In this document: one piece after another, positions 1 to 7,867 of the stretch
How positions within the stretch are numbered: the first letter of the stretch is position 1
Layout: each line of letters opens with the position of its first letter
Assembly (NCBI GenBank): GCA_019307135.1
Contig: JAFDKF010000054.1
Span: 1-34,674 of the forward strand
Origin: Deltaproteobacteria bacterium
Lineage (GTDB): Bacteria; Desulfobacterota; Desulfobacteria; Desulfobacterales; C00003060
Direction of reading: 5' to 3'
DNA: 34,674 bases
The notes under the pieces: generated by a model
Seen by the model: the letters and a program-made list of their open reading frames with translations, nothing else
What the model was told of the DNA's origin: nothing
Databases searched by the model: none
Program-made: the position numbers and the translations under genes

Positions 1-304
1 CACGCAACCACTGCATGAAGTCTGATGGGGCTTAAACCTGCGGCTTGTGAAAAGCTCTACCGCTATAAAATTTCATCTTGTTAAGGAAGATTTTATATTT
101 TCATACGCCCCGCAGCTTATGCGCATGTTAAGCACAACCAGTAGAAAGTCTGGACTAAGTGACAAGAACGAAACTGTGAATGTAACCATACTGAAATGTG
201 CGGTACAACATGAAAGTGCTGCAAATGTAGTTTCAATGAAAGCAAGGAATTTGAGCGATTTCTAGAGGGCGACTAGCCTGGAATTGTAAGGGATTGACTG
301 AGAA
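1..304. other. Leading stretch without a supported gene
   Basis: I see no recognisable gene here. A 72-codon GTG-start frame (47-265, plus) has no family features, no clear ribosome binding site and an unremarkable composition, so it is not called. The stretch would contain the promoter for the J-domain gene that follows, but no convincing -35/-10 pair stands out. Confidence 0.4.
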
Positions 305-607
305 ATGAACAAGTATCAAGAGATTTCTGAGGCAAGGGAGCTGCTGGAATTGCCCGAACGGGCAACCATGAAAGAAATCAAGGCTAACTATAAAAACCTC
401 ATCAGGAAATGGCATCCGGACACATGTGAGGAAGCCAAGGAAAAATGCACAGAAATGACAGCCAGGATTGTTGCTGCATACAGCATCATTATTGATTACT
501 GCAATTATTACAAATACTCCTTTTCTAAACAAGAAGTCAGGAACCATCTCTCAGAAGAGGAGTGGTGGTTTGAACGTTTTGGCAATGATCCCTTATGGGG
601 AAATTAA
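305..607 (+). CDS. Small J-domain (DnaJ-like) co-chaperone protein
   Basis: A 100-residue protein that is almost entirely one J domain. It has the helix II/III layout and the diagnostic HPD tripeptide in KWHPDTCEEAKEK (about residues 36-48). J domains stimulate the ATPase of DnaK-type Hsp70 chaperones. It lacks the Gly/Phe region, zinc centre and C-terminal peptide-binding domains of full DnaJ, so it is a stand-alone type III J protein with an unknown client. The start ATG has only a weak upstream purine run. Its stop codon overlaps the end of the convergent MFS gene by 4 bases. Confidence 0.75.
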   Translation: MNKYQEISEARELLELPERATMKEIKANYKNLIRKWHPDTCEEAKEKCTEMTARIVAAYSIIIDYCNYYKYSFSKQEVRNHLSEEEWWFERFGNDPLWGN

Positions 608-1974
608 TCTTCAACTGTCCTGGCGGCAACCCCGAAGGAAAAGCGGCTGGTGAGCCATACCAGCAAGAGCAGCCCGGGGAGGGCCGCGCCAGTCGTAACG
701 ACAAAGAAGCTCACCCAGTCCATTTGATCCGCCAGCCACCCTCCTGAGGAGGAGAGCAGGGTGCGGCCAAAGGCCATGAAGGACGTCAGCAGGGCATACT
801 GGGTGGCGGTGTAGGCGATGTTGCAGAGGCCGGACAGGTAGGCGACAAAGGCCGCCGTGCCCATGCCCCCGCTTAGGTTCTCCACCGCGATAGTGAGCGT
901 AAGCATGCGGAGGTCGGGACCGGCCACGGCCAGCACGGCGAACATCAGATTGGAGAGCATCTGAAGGATGCCGCACACGAAAAGGCTCTTTAGGATGCCC
1001 ATGCGGTCTACGATGACCCCACCCATGACGCTGCCGATGATAGTGGCGGCGAGGCCAAATGCCTTGCTGATGCTGGCAATCTGGATCTTGGTGAAACCCA
1101 GCTCCACGTAGAAGGGATTGCTCATCACCCCGGCCAGGGCATCGCCGAACTTGTACAGCAGGATGAACAGGAGTATTACCAGCCAGCCACGACGGCTCAT
1201 GAACTCGGCAAAGGGGCTGATCACCGCGCCATAGATCCAGGCTAGTGCCTTTGCCCTCTTTCCCAGAGGATTGGGGCGGGCCTCAAGATAGGCGGCAATA
1301 CGCCTCTCCTGTTCAATGGAGTCCCGGCTCTTTCGCACCTGCGGCTCCGGGTTGAGCAGGATAGTGGTAATACCCACGATCATGAAGGCGGCCATGAGCC
1401 CGTAGGTGGCAAACCAGCCCACATAGGTGGCCAAATAGAGTGCCCCTGCCCCGGATACCAGCATGCCGATGCGGTACCCGAGCACGATCATTGCCGCGCC
1501 CGCGCCGTATTGGCGCTCCTCCAGGATCTCTACCCGGTATGCGTCGATCACGATGTCCTGACTGGCAGACCAGAAGGCCACCATGAGGGCGAAGACGGCG
1601 GTGAGCCCGGGGCGGGCTGCCGGGTTTGTGGCGCCCATACCGGCGATAGTGGCCATCAGCGCCAGTTGTGTGACAATGGCCCACCCGCGCCGGCGGCCCA
1701 GCCGGCGGGTGAGATAGGGCACAGGCATCCGGTCCACCAGAGGCGCCCAGAGAAACTTAAAGGTATAGGGCGTGCCCATCAGGGCGAACAGGCCAATGGT
1801 GGTTTTACTCACACCGACTTCCGCCAGCCAGATACTCAGCGTTCCGAAGGTGAGCGCCAGCGGCAGCCCGCTCGAGAATCCGAGAAACAGGATGGTCACG
1901 ACCCGTCGGTCGGCGTAGACAGCGCAGGACTCAAGCCATCGGCGATAACGTGGTGTTCGGCTAACTGCAATCAT
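604..1974 (-). CDS. MFS permease, AmpG-like
   Basis: A 456-residue polytopic inner-membrane protein with about 12 hydrophobic segments. The N-terminus (FLGFSSGLPLALTFGTLSIWLAE, about residues 31-53) and the following GLFALMGTPYTFKFLWAPLVDR resemble AmpG/PAT-type major facilitator proteins. In that family AmpG imports anhydromuropeptides for peptidoglycan recycling, and other members move acetyl-CoA or unknown solutes. The mid-protein WSASQDIVIDAYRVE segment is also typical of the family. The ATG at 1974 has an AGGAA-type site 7 bases upstream. No recycling enzyme lies nearby, so the substrate is only a family-level guess. It reads convergently with the J-domain gene. Confidence 0.8.
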   Translation of the reverse strand: MIAVSRTPRYRRWLESCAVYADRRVVTILFLGFSSGLPLALTFGTLSIWLAEVGVSKTTIGLFALMGTPYTFKFLWAPLVDRMPVPYLTRRLGRRRGWAIVTQLALMATIAGMGATNPAARPGLTAVFALMVAFWSASQDIVIDAYRVEILEERQYGAGAAMIVLGYRIGMLVSGAGALYLATYVGWFATYGLMAAFMIVGITTILLNPEPQVRKSRDSIEQERRIAAYLEARPNPLGKRAKALAWIYGAVISPFAEFMSRRGWLVILLFILLYKFGDALAGVMSNPFYVELGFTKIQIASISKAFGLAATIIGSVMGGVIVDRMGILKSLFVCGILQMLSNLMFAVLAVAGPDLRMLTLTIAVENLSGGMGTAAFVAYLSGLCNIAYTATQYALLTSFMAFGRTLLSSSGGWLADQMDWVSFFVVTTGAALPGLLLLVWLTSRFSFGVAARTVED

Positions 1975-2537
1975 CGTGACGTTCCTATTAGTAGCATATG
2001 CCCAGATGGAAACAAATGGTGACGGAAAAACCTTGTTTGGACTCGCATATTTTCTATTGCTTTTTGCATATTCCTTGTCCTTAATAAAGCGATTTCCATA
2101 TATCCGGCGGTGTCAGTCGATCACTGCAAATAACGTTCCGCTATCCTGATGGTACAAGTTTTGCTTGTTGTTCAGGTCGTCACATAAACGATGCGGTAAG
2201 CGTTCATGGAGGGTTGGAGTAAGGAAAATCTTCCCCCTGCTTCCGCGGGTCAGCTTTACTGTAAAGGATTCAACCCTGGTCTACCTTCCTTTCGCGGACA
2301 CTGGCCATGAGATGGTCCAGCAACATATGCGCATCAGTATCAACAAAAAGGCCCTGGAGTTTGGCCGCTATTTGTAAGCTATTGCAGGCATTCCCACGTC
2401 TAACGCCCACGCAATATTCGATCATGTTTACGGCCGGATTCTGTTTTTAGGTCTTATATTTTCCCTTTTTCTGGCCAATCCTCTGCATACTTGTGTGGGA
2501 TGCTTCTCATCAAGGAAAAGCAGCCTTGTCTTAGCCC
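1975..2537. other. Intergenic stretch, possible degraded sequence
   Basis: No gene is supported in this stretch of more than 500 bases. A TTG-start frame at 2165-2377 ends in a protein-like tail (FADTGHEMVQQHMRISINKK) that could be the remnant of a lost gene, but I cannot assign it. The right end runs into the promoter of the nikL leader. Confidence 0.35.
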
Positions 2538-2690
2538 TTGACAAAGGCCCTCTGAGCTAATACTGTGGCATCAAAATGAGTTGCTGAAGCCGCTCGCTGT
2601 CCAGGCCAAAAACCAAAATAATAGATTCCAAGAATAGCGCCACGAAGGTGACGATCATCAGAAGATGACAATCCTTGTGGCTTTTTTTTT
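2538..2690 (+). promoter_or_regulatory. Promoter and structured leader RNA upstream of nikL (copy A)
   Basis: The promoter is TTGACA at 2538-2543, a 17-base spacer, then TACTGT at 2561-2566. The predicted transcript then forms two hairpins. P1 is 2578-2584/2589-2595 closed by a TGAA loop. P2 is GCCACGAAGG at 2639-2648 with CCTTGTGGC at 2673-2681. P2 encloses AAGGT, an inner hairpin with an AGAA loop (2655-2668), and AATCC, and is followed by nine T. The same arrangement recurs at 5307-5450 before the NikK-like gene. It looks like a terminator-type attenuator or riboswitch for nickel/cobalt uptake. The ligand is unknown, and I do not recognise it as a cobalamin or NiCo (czcD) riboswitch. Confidence 0.6.
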
Positions 2691-2751
2691 GAAAATTGTG
2701 ATGCAGGGGGAAAGACCAACATCTGATTGGATGTTTGGTAACCGTTCACGG

Positions 2752-2826
2752 GTTCACGGTTCAGAGGTTCAGGGTTGACCGAACAAAGGAAAGGCAACCC
2801 TGAACGGTGAACTCTGAACCTGTGAA
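2752..2826. repeat. Short tandem and inverted GTTCA/TGAAC repeat
   Basis: Repeated GGTTCA units on the left and TGAACC units on the right form an imperfect hairpin with a perfect 11-bp core (2767-2777 with 2795-2805). It lies between the leader RNA and nikL. Related repeats occur at 14262-14405 and 18283-18427. Confidence 0.7.
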
Positions 2827-2861
2827 CACCTACGATGTTTGGAAATTATTGGAGGGACAAC

Positions 2862-3539
2862 ATGTGCCAAAACGCTCATCATAGTCCTAGCGTGGCCTCC
2901 ACTAGACGCTGGATTGTTTTTTTTCTCTGTACAGCCCTATGGCTCGTTTCCTGCGTCGTGCCTGCATGGGCACACAAAGTCATGATCTTTGCCTGGGTAG
3001 AGGGGGATACGGTTTACACACAGAGCAAGTTTAGCGGCGGCAAGAAGGCCAAGAATTCCACGGTGGTCGTTTACGATGAGGAAGGGAACCAGCTCCTTGA
3101 AGGCAAAACCGATAACCAGGGGGAGTTTTCCTTCAAGGTTCCCAAAAAGGCCGATCTCAAGATCGTTTTAAAGGCTTCCATGGGCCATATGGCGGAGTGG
3201 AAGATACCAGCCGAGGAGATCACGGCGGTCGCTCCTGTCTCCAAAAGCAGAAGCACCCCTGAAGTCTGCGTTGAAGTTGCTACCAAAGAGGCCGCCCCTG
3301 CGATAGATACCAAAACGAGCAAGAAGCGACCGGCTCCCACCACCGTGGGCTTGAGCCGACAGGAGATCAAGGCCCTCATCGATGAGTCCCTGGACAGAAA
3401 GCTTAGGCCAATTCTCAATATGCTGGCCAAATCCCTCGATCGTGGCCCTAAGGTGGGCGAAGTGATAGGCGGTGTAGGCTATATCTTCGGCCTTGTGGGC
3501 GTGGCTTTGTATTTTGCAACCCGTAAAAAAGGGAAATAG
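2862..3539 (+). CDS. nikL: NikL/CbiL-like accessory protein of an ECF nickel/cobalt transporter
   Basis: A 225-residue envelope protein. An N-terminal signal or anchor segment (about residues 18-36) ends in PAWAHKV. It is followed by a small beta-rich domain with a carboxypeptidase-regulatory-like pattern (VYDEEGNQLLEGKTDNQGEFSF), a charged linker, and a C-terminal membrane helix (GGVGYIFGLVGVALYF). This is the layout of NikL/CbiL accessory components, thought to help deliver Ni/Co to the membrane complex. The start at 2862 is preferred because GGAGGGA lies 4 bases upstream. An in-frame ATG at 2835 has no such site. cbiQ follows after 9 bases. The NikM/CbiM substrate-binding subunit expected in this operon is absent. 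Confidence 0.75.
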   Translation: MCQNAHHSPSVASTRRWIVFFLCTALWLVSCVVPAWAHKVMIFAWVEGDTVYTQSKFSGGKKAKNSTVVVYDEEGNQLLEGKTDNQGEFSFKVPKKADLKIVLKASMGHMAEWKIPAEEITAVAPVSKSRSTPEVCVEVATKEAAPAIDTKTSKKRPAPTTVGLSRQEIKALIDESLDRKLRPILNMLAKSLDRGPKVGEVIGGVGYIFGLVGVALYFATRKKGK

Positions 3540-3548
3540 AAGAATTAA

Positions 3549-4307
3549 GTGATTGATGAACACTTTGCCAGTGTTGATTCTTTCATTCACCGTCTTGATC
3601 CTCGCGTCAAGATTGTTGTGGTGTTCCTTTTCTCCATTGTCGTGGCCGTCTCCAACCGATTCGTGGTTCTGATGTCGGCCCTGGCTTTGGGCCTCTGTAT
3701 TGTCTTGGTGGCCAGGTTGCCCATAAAGGAACTTATCCGACGACTCCTCCCTGTCAATATGTTCATCGTTTTTCTGTGGTTCTTTCTCCCCTTTACCTTT
3801 GAAGGTGAGCCCCTCTTTTCAATGGGCCCGCTGGTTGGGACCCATGAGGGAGTATTATATGCCGCCCGGATCAGCATTAAATCGAACGCTATTATGGTTG
3901 TGTTGATTGCACTGGTTACCTCAACCCCCATCTTGACCTTAGGCCATGCCATGCATGAACTGAGGGCTCCAGAAAAAATCGTTCACCTCTTTTTCTTTAC
4001 CTACCGATACCTTCATGTCATACACCAGGAGTATCTCCGGCTGGTGAATGCCATGAAGGTCCGAGGTTTCCGCCCCGGAACCAATATGCACACCTATAAA
4101 ACCTTCGCCTGTTTGGTGGGGATGCTTCTGGTCAGGAGTTCCGACCGGGCAGAGAGGGTTCGCAATGCCATGCTGTGTCGGGGTTTCAGAGGAAAGCTTT
4201 ACAGCCTTAGCCAGTTTTCTCTGAAAACCAGCGACGTCATCTCCCTCATTGTAATGCTGGCTTTGGTCCTGGCATTGGGAGTATTGGAATGGACAAAAAT
4301 AGCCTGA
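3549..4307 (+). CDS. cbiQ: ECF transporter transmembrane subunit (CbiQ/NikQ)
   Basis: A 252-residue inner-membrane protein with several hydrophobic spans. It starts with a canonical DSFIHRLDPRVKI segment, as in the T component of energy-coupling-factor transporters. The two cytoplasmic coupling motifs that contact the ATPase are visible as KVRGFRPG (about residues 170-177) and CRGFRGK (about 210-216), replacing the usual ARG pair. It would couple CbiO ATP hydrolysis to Ni or Co movement. The start is GTG. Its end overlaps the cbiO start by 19 bases, so the two are probably translationally coupled. Confidence 0.85.
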   Translation: MIDEHFASVDSFIHRLDPRVKIVVVFLFSIVVAVSNRFVVLMSALALGLCIVLVARLPIKELIRRLLPVNMFIVFLWFFLPFTFEGEPLFSMGPLVGTHEGVLYAARISIKSNAIMVVLIALVTSTPILTLGHAMHELRAPEKIVHLFFFTYRYLHVIHQEYLRLVNAMKVRGFRPGTNMHTYKTFACLVGMLLVRSSDRAERVRNAMLCRGFRGKLYSLSQFSLKTSDVISLIVMLALVLALGVLEWTKIA

Positions 4308-5044
4308 TCATCAGCCTGGAAGATATATCCTTCAGCTATCATGGCAGGGTCCCTGTCCTTGACAAGCTCAACCTATCATTCTACCAGGGAGACCGGATGG
4401 GCTTGATGGGACCCAACGGAAGCGGGAAAACTACTCTGTTTCACGTTATCATGGGGCTGTTAAAACCCTCTTCTGGGAGGGTGGAGATTTTCGGCAGGCA
4501 TGTTAGGGAAGAAAAAGACTTTGGAGGTGTGCGTCAAAGAATCGGCCTGCTTTTTCAGGATGCAGACGACCAGTTGTTTAGCCCCACGGTCTTGGAGGAT
4601 GTTGCCTTTGGCCCCTTGAATCTGGGCAAGTCACAGGATGAGGCCAAGACCATTGCCTACAGGACATTGCAGTCCCTGGGTTTGGCCGGTTTTGAGGACA
4701 GGATAACCTACAAGCTATCCGGTGGGGAAAAAAGACTTGTCTCCCTTGCCACGGTCCTGGCTATGGAACCGCAGGTATTGCTCCTGGACGAACCAAGCAC
4801 GGGCTTAGATGAAACAACGGAAAAGCGACTTATTGATATCCTGAAGAACCTTAACCTTTCCTACATCCTTGTTTCCCACAACATCGACTTCCTCACGGAG
4901 ACAACCGACTATATCAGCTATATGGCCAACGGAAAGATTTCTCTTGATGAGGAAAGCATTCCCCACACCCACGTACACACCCACAAACACGGGAGATATG
5001 CCCACAAACATAGTCTCGGCGGGCCACACAAAGAGAGGACTTAG
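4289..5044 (+). CDS. cbiO: ECF transporter ATPase subunit (CbiO/NikO) with His-rich tail
   Basis: A 251-residue ABC ATPase. The Walker A motif is GPNGSGKTT (residues 41-49), the Q-loop region LLFQDADDQLFSP is as in ECF A-components, the signature is LSGGEKR, Walker B is LLLDEPSTG (D167, E168), and the switch His is in LVSHN. It energises the CbiQ subunit encoded just upstream. The last 25 residues carry seven His in an HTHVHTHKHG...HKH pattern, a likely metal-binding tail that supports nickel or cobalt as substrate. No gene follows in the operon. Confidence 0.9.
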   Translation: MDKNSLIISLEDISFSYHGRVPVLDKLNLSFYQGDRMGLMGPNGSGKTTLFHVIMGLLKPSSGRVEIFGRHVREEKDFGGVRQRIGLLFQDADDQLFSPTVLEDVAFGPLNLGKSQDEAKTIAYRTLQSLGLAGFEDRITYKLSGGEKRLVSLATVLAMEPQVLLLDEPSTGLDETTEKRLIDILKNLNLSYILVSHNIDFLTETTDYISYMANGKISLDEESIPHTHVHTHKHGRYAHKHSLGGPHKERT

Positions 5045-5063
5045 CTGCGCTTCGCTCCGCAAT

Positions 5064-5245
5064 TGGTCGAGTAGTCGAGTGGTTAAGTAGTCGAGTGGTT
5101 AACCGGTTTACCATTTTCCAACTGGACCACTTGACTAATCGACTAAAGTCGTAGGAATTTCAATAAGTTGTAGAAATTCCGAGACGTGGACTTAGTTCGC
5201 TACGCTCACAATTGGAATACTGGAATAATGGAATGGTGGAATAAA
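5064..5245. repeat. Cluster of short direct and inverted repeats
   Basis: Direct copies of GTAGTCGAGTGGTTAA around 5070-5102 are followed by a partial inverse copy (CCACTTGACTAATCGACTA). A degenerate TGGAATA tandem repeat lies at about 5212-5241. The string ending in GCTCACAATTGG near 5213 resembles one near 5067 and, inverted, one near 25148. No coding content is seen. Confidence 0.6.
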
Positions 5246-5306
5246 AGGCGGCGGGTTTGGGTGGGGGTAAAAAGTGCAAAGCCACAAAATTTTTTCGTGG
5301 GTTCTC

Positions 5307-5450
5307 TTGACAGAGGGGACAAAATACAGTACAGATCCAACTTCTAAGAATTAGGGGCTGAAGCTCCTAGTCATTGGTCCAATAATTAGAACCCAAAAAG
5401 CCATGAAGGTTCAGGTCGCCAGAAGGTGCCAATCCTCGTGGCTTTTTTTT
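5307..5450 (+). promoter_or_regulatory. Promoter and structured leader RNA upstream of the NikK-like gene (copy B)
   Basis: The promoter is TTGACA at 5307-5312, 17 bases, then TACAGA at 5330-5335. P1 hairpin: TAGGGGC (5352-5358), TGAA loop, GCTCCTA (5363-5369). P2: GCCATGAAGG (5400-5409) with CCTCGTGGC (5434-5442). P2 encloses AAGGT, a hairpin with an AGAA loop (5414-5430), and AATCC, and ends in eight T. Compared with copy A, the TGAA and AGAA loops, the AAGGT and AATCC strands and the outer P2 stem are kept. The P1 and inner-hairpin arms differ in sequence but still pair. The start codon is about 35 bases past the T-run. Confidence 0.6.
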
Positions 5451-5484
5451 GGGGAAAAAACTTTTCTAGGAGAAGGAGGTCATT

Positions 5485-6255
5485 ATGAAAAAGGGTACTT
5501 TCTTGGTTCTCTTCCTGGTACTAACTCTTGTGACGGCAGGGCGGGCTTCGGCTCATTATGGGATGGTCATTCCCTCTGACCAGATGGTGATGCAAGGAGA
5601 AGATACGAATATCAAACTGCATCTTTTGTTCTGGCATCCCTTTGAGGGCCATGGGATGGAACTGGTAAAGCCTGCAAAGTTTGCTGTGGTGGTCAGTGGC
5701 AAGGAGACAAATCTGACAGGCTCTCTCAAACCCACCAGAACAAAAGGGCATCAGACATGGACTGCAAGCTACAAGATCAAGCGACCCGGTGTTTACGTGT
5801 TTCATATGGAGCCTCAACCTTACTGGGAACCCGCAGAGGACTGCTACATTATCCACTACACGAAAGTCGTGGTTACCGCATTTGGCGATGACGAGGGGTG
5901 GGACGAGGAGATTGGACTCAAGACCGAGATTGTTCCCCTGTCCAAACCTTATGGCCTCTACGCTGGTAACGTTTTCCAGGGGATCGTAAAGCTTGACGGC
6001 AAACCTGTACCGTATGCCGAGGTTGAGGTGGAGTACTACAACAAGGATGGCAGATACGCGGCCCCTACCGATTACATGGTGACTCAAACCATTAAGGCTG
6101 ACAGCAACGGCGTTTTTACCTATGCCGCACCAAAGGCTGGCTGGTGGGGTTTTGCCGCCCTGAACACCTCGGACACCAAGAAAAAACACCAGGGTGAGGA
6201 CAAGGATATCGAGCTGGGAGCAGTCCTATGGGTAAAATTTCACGACATGAAGTAG
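5485..6255 (+). CDS. nikK: DUF4198 periplasmic protein, NikK-like nickel/cobalt uptake component
   Basis: A 256-residue secreted protein. A signal peptide (residues 1-23, [20 protein letters not shown]) is followed by [13 protein letters not shown], the His-containing N-terminus typical of DUF4198 proteins of the NikK group. These accompany ECF nickel/cobalt transporters and are thought to capture metal in the periplasm. Two beta-domain halves are suggested (residues about 25-140 and 160-256). An exact AGGAGG site precedes the ATG. Co-location with nikL-cbiQ-cbiO and a shared leader RNA support a metal-uptake role. The substrate (Ni or Co) is not decided by sequence. Confidence 0.75.
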   Translation: MKKGTFLVLFLVLTLVTAGRASAHYGMVIPSDQMVMQGEDTNIKLHLLFWHPFEGHGMELVKPAKFAVVVSGKETNLTGSLKPTRTKGHQTWTASYKIKRPGVYVFHMEPQPYWEPAEDCYIIHYTKVVVTAFGDDEGWDEEIGLKTEIVPLSKPYGLYAGNVFQGIVKLDGKPVPYAEVEVEYYNKDGRYAAPTDYMVTQTIKADSNGVFTYAAPKAGWWGFAALNTSDTKKKHQGEDKDIELGAVLWVKFHDMK

Positions 6256-6276
6256 TGAGAAAAGCAAGTTAAATTA

Positions 6277-6303
6277 CCGCCACCAGAGGTGGTGGCTTGT
6301 TTT
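6277..6303 (+). terminator. Rho-independent terminator after the NikK-like gene
   Basis: CCGCCACC (6277-6284), loop AGA, GGTGGTGG (6288-6295), then CTTGTTTT. An 8-bp stem with one G-T pair. Confidence 0.75.
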
Positions 6304-6350
6304 ATTAGCCCTGAACTTTAAAAAGCTGCTCGAGGAAATAGACGCTTACA

Positions 6351-6755
6351 TCAGGCAAAATCATGGTAGGGATGGTCATCTTCAGGATCATACAGGGCAT
6401 CATAGTATTCAATCACCTGAGCATGTTCGACGGCCCTAAATCTATGGGCACACATCGGCCTTATTTCAACCCTGTGTCCGGAGCGCAACCGGATGGTTGT
6501 TTTTTCATCGGTCTCAAGATCTACCAGGGAGATTTCTAACTCACCTGAAATCACATAGAAATGTTCGGTCTTCACTTTGTGGTAATGGCCACCCCTAAAG
6601 TGATTCTCTCCCGGATTCAGTGAAAAATACCCAAGGTGCTTGAAGGGTTGACCATCCGCAATCAAGGCCAGTTCGCCTCTGTCCTGCAGGAGCCTCTTTT
6701 CTCTTAAGAATTCTTCAGTCACCGGAAGTTCTTCGATCTTAATCTTTTCAGTCAT
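6351..6755 (-). CDS. Cupin-fold (RmlC-like) sugar-modifying or sugar-binding protein
   Basis: A 134-residue single-domain cupin. The metal-type motif GGHYHKVKTEHFYVISGELEI (about residues 55-75) and a second-motif His in CAHRF are visible. Together with the adjacent NDP-sugar epimerase 10 bases upstream, this suggests a WxcM/FdtA-like sugar isomerase or an epimerase-like cupin in surface polysaccharide synthesis, but the exact reaction cannot be read from sequence. A GAGGA site lies 7 bases before the ATG. It is probably the second gene of a two-gene operon. Confidence 0.75.
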   Translation of the reverse strand: MTEKIKIEELPVTEEFLREKRLLQDRGELALIADGQPFKHLGYFSLNPGENHFRGGHYHKVKTEHFYVISGELEISLVDLETDEKTTIRLRSGHRVEIRPMCAHRFRAVEHAQVIEYYDALYDPEDDHPYHDFA

Positions 6756-6765
6756 AACAAAATCC

Positions 6766-7758
6766 TCACCAGTAATGCTTTTTGTACTGGCGATAGTACT
6801 CGGCAGTAATCCTCAGACCCTCTGACAAACGGGTTGAAGGGGTCCATTTGGTATGGGCCGTAAGTTTGCTATAGTCGGTGACTACGTCTCCCACCTCGAT
6901 GATCTTTCGGTCTTCGGGCCAGGGAACATGGACAAAGCTGCCGGACCCGCAGGCCTTGATAATCTCTTTTACCAATTCCACGAAAGTCACACGCTCGTTG
7001 GTCCCGATGGCATAGACCTCGCCCACGCAGTGCTCCTTTTCTCCCAACAGCAAAAGGCATTCAACCACATCATCCACATAAATCAATTCTCGCTTCTGGC
7101 TCCCGTCCCCAAATACCTCTATCTGTTTATTGTCAAGGGCAAGGCGCATCAGATAATTCTGGACGCCATACTTGGCATGCCGCATCTGATGCCGGGGGCC
7201 GTAAGTATTGCCTAAACGCAAGGAGGTGGGTCGAAGCCCACATATCTTTCCGTATAACATGTGGTACCATTCCACGGCCTGCTTGGACACAGAATAGATG
7301 TCCATGGGGTTGAGAGGGGCCGTCTCGGTAATAGGCGGGTTTTCGACTCGGCCATATTGGGCACGTGTTCCAACATAGATAACCTTTGCTTCAGGATTGC
7401 GATAACGCAAGGATTCAAGGAAATTGATCTGGGGCACGACGTTCGTCTGGATGTCAAAAACGGGATCTTTCATCGAATCCAGATGGCAGGAATGCATACC
7501 GATGTTAAAGATGATATCCTGGTTGCGCACATGGTGATCCATAGCCGAGCGATCTCCAATATCGGCTATCACTACCTTGACCCTGTCTTTGATCGCCTCG
7601 ATGTTGAAGAAGTTAGCCCCCAGGTCTGCTATGAGGCCATCATACAGCGTGACCGAAGCCCCCAGCTCAACCAACCTGGCAGCCAGGTTGCTCCCCAGGA
7701 AGCCGAGCCCCCCGGTGATGAGTACGTTTCTTTTGGCGTAAAACTTGTGTCCTTTCAC
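6766..7758 (-). CDS. NAD-dependent epimerase/dehydratase of nucleotide sugars
   Basis: A 330-residue extended short-chain dehydrogenase. The NAD-binding glycine motif is TGGLGFLGS (residues 15-23). The catalytic Tyr-Lys pair is in YSVSK (Y155, K159). The substrate-side motif NTYGPRHQMR is visible, as in UDP-glucose 4-epimerase and GDP-mannose dehydratase relatives. It probably interconverts an NDP-hexose for lipopolysaccharide or exopolysaccharide. I chose the GTG at 7758 because AGGAG sits 8 bases upstream. The longer TTG start at 7785 lacks a site. The cupin gene follows directly. Confidence 0.85.
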   Translation of the reverse strand: MKGHKFYAKRNVLITGGLGFLGSNLAARLVELGASVTLYDGLIADLGANFFNIEAIKDRVKVVIADIGDRSAMDHHVRNQDIIFNIGMHSCHLDSMKDPVFDIQTNVVPQINFLESLRYRNPEAKVIYVGTRAQYGRVENPPITETAPLNPMDIYSVSKQAVEWYHMLYGKICGLRPTSLRLGNTYGPRHQMRHAKYGVQNYLMRLALDNKQIEVFGDGSQKRELIYVDDVVECLLLLGEKEHCVGEVYAIGTNERVTFVELVKEIIKACGSGSFVHVPWPEDRKIIEVGDVVTDYSKLTAHTKWTPSTRLSEGLRITAEYYRQYKKHYW

Positions 7759-7825
7759 GCAACGTTCTCCTATAGACTTCCACAAAAAGATTCCACCTGC
7801 GCGGTTAAGAAACTACACAAAACTA

Positions 7826-7862
7826 ATCACGAAAACACGAAAGTACGAAAACACGAAATAAA
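7826..7862. repeat. ACGAAA tandem repeat in spacer
   Basis: Degenerate repeats of the unit CACGAAAA fill the spacer between the epimerase and hybrid-kinase genes. Confidence 0.6.
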
Positions 7863-7867
7863 ACCTG

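Noticed and set aside
47..265. 72-codon GTG-start frame
   Set aside because: No family pattern, no ribosome binding site, and composition unlike the neighbouring genes.
1510..2022. 170-codon frame on the plus strand
   Set aside because: Lies entirely opposite the MFS gene, is full of Gly/Arg/His from its GC-rich complement, and has no family match.
2165..2377. 70-codon TTG-start frame
   Set aside because: Only the tail looks protein-like. It could be a gene remnant but is not supported as a gene.
2571..5450. Cobalamin or NiCo (czcD) riboswitch in the two leaders
   Set aside because: The cobalamin box and the conserved NiCo junction sequences are not present. The shared motif is different.
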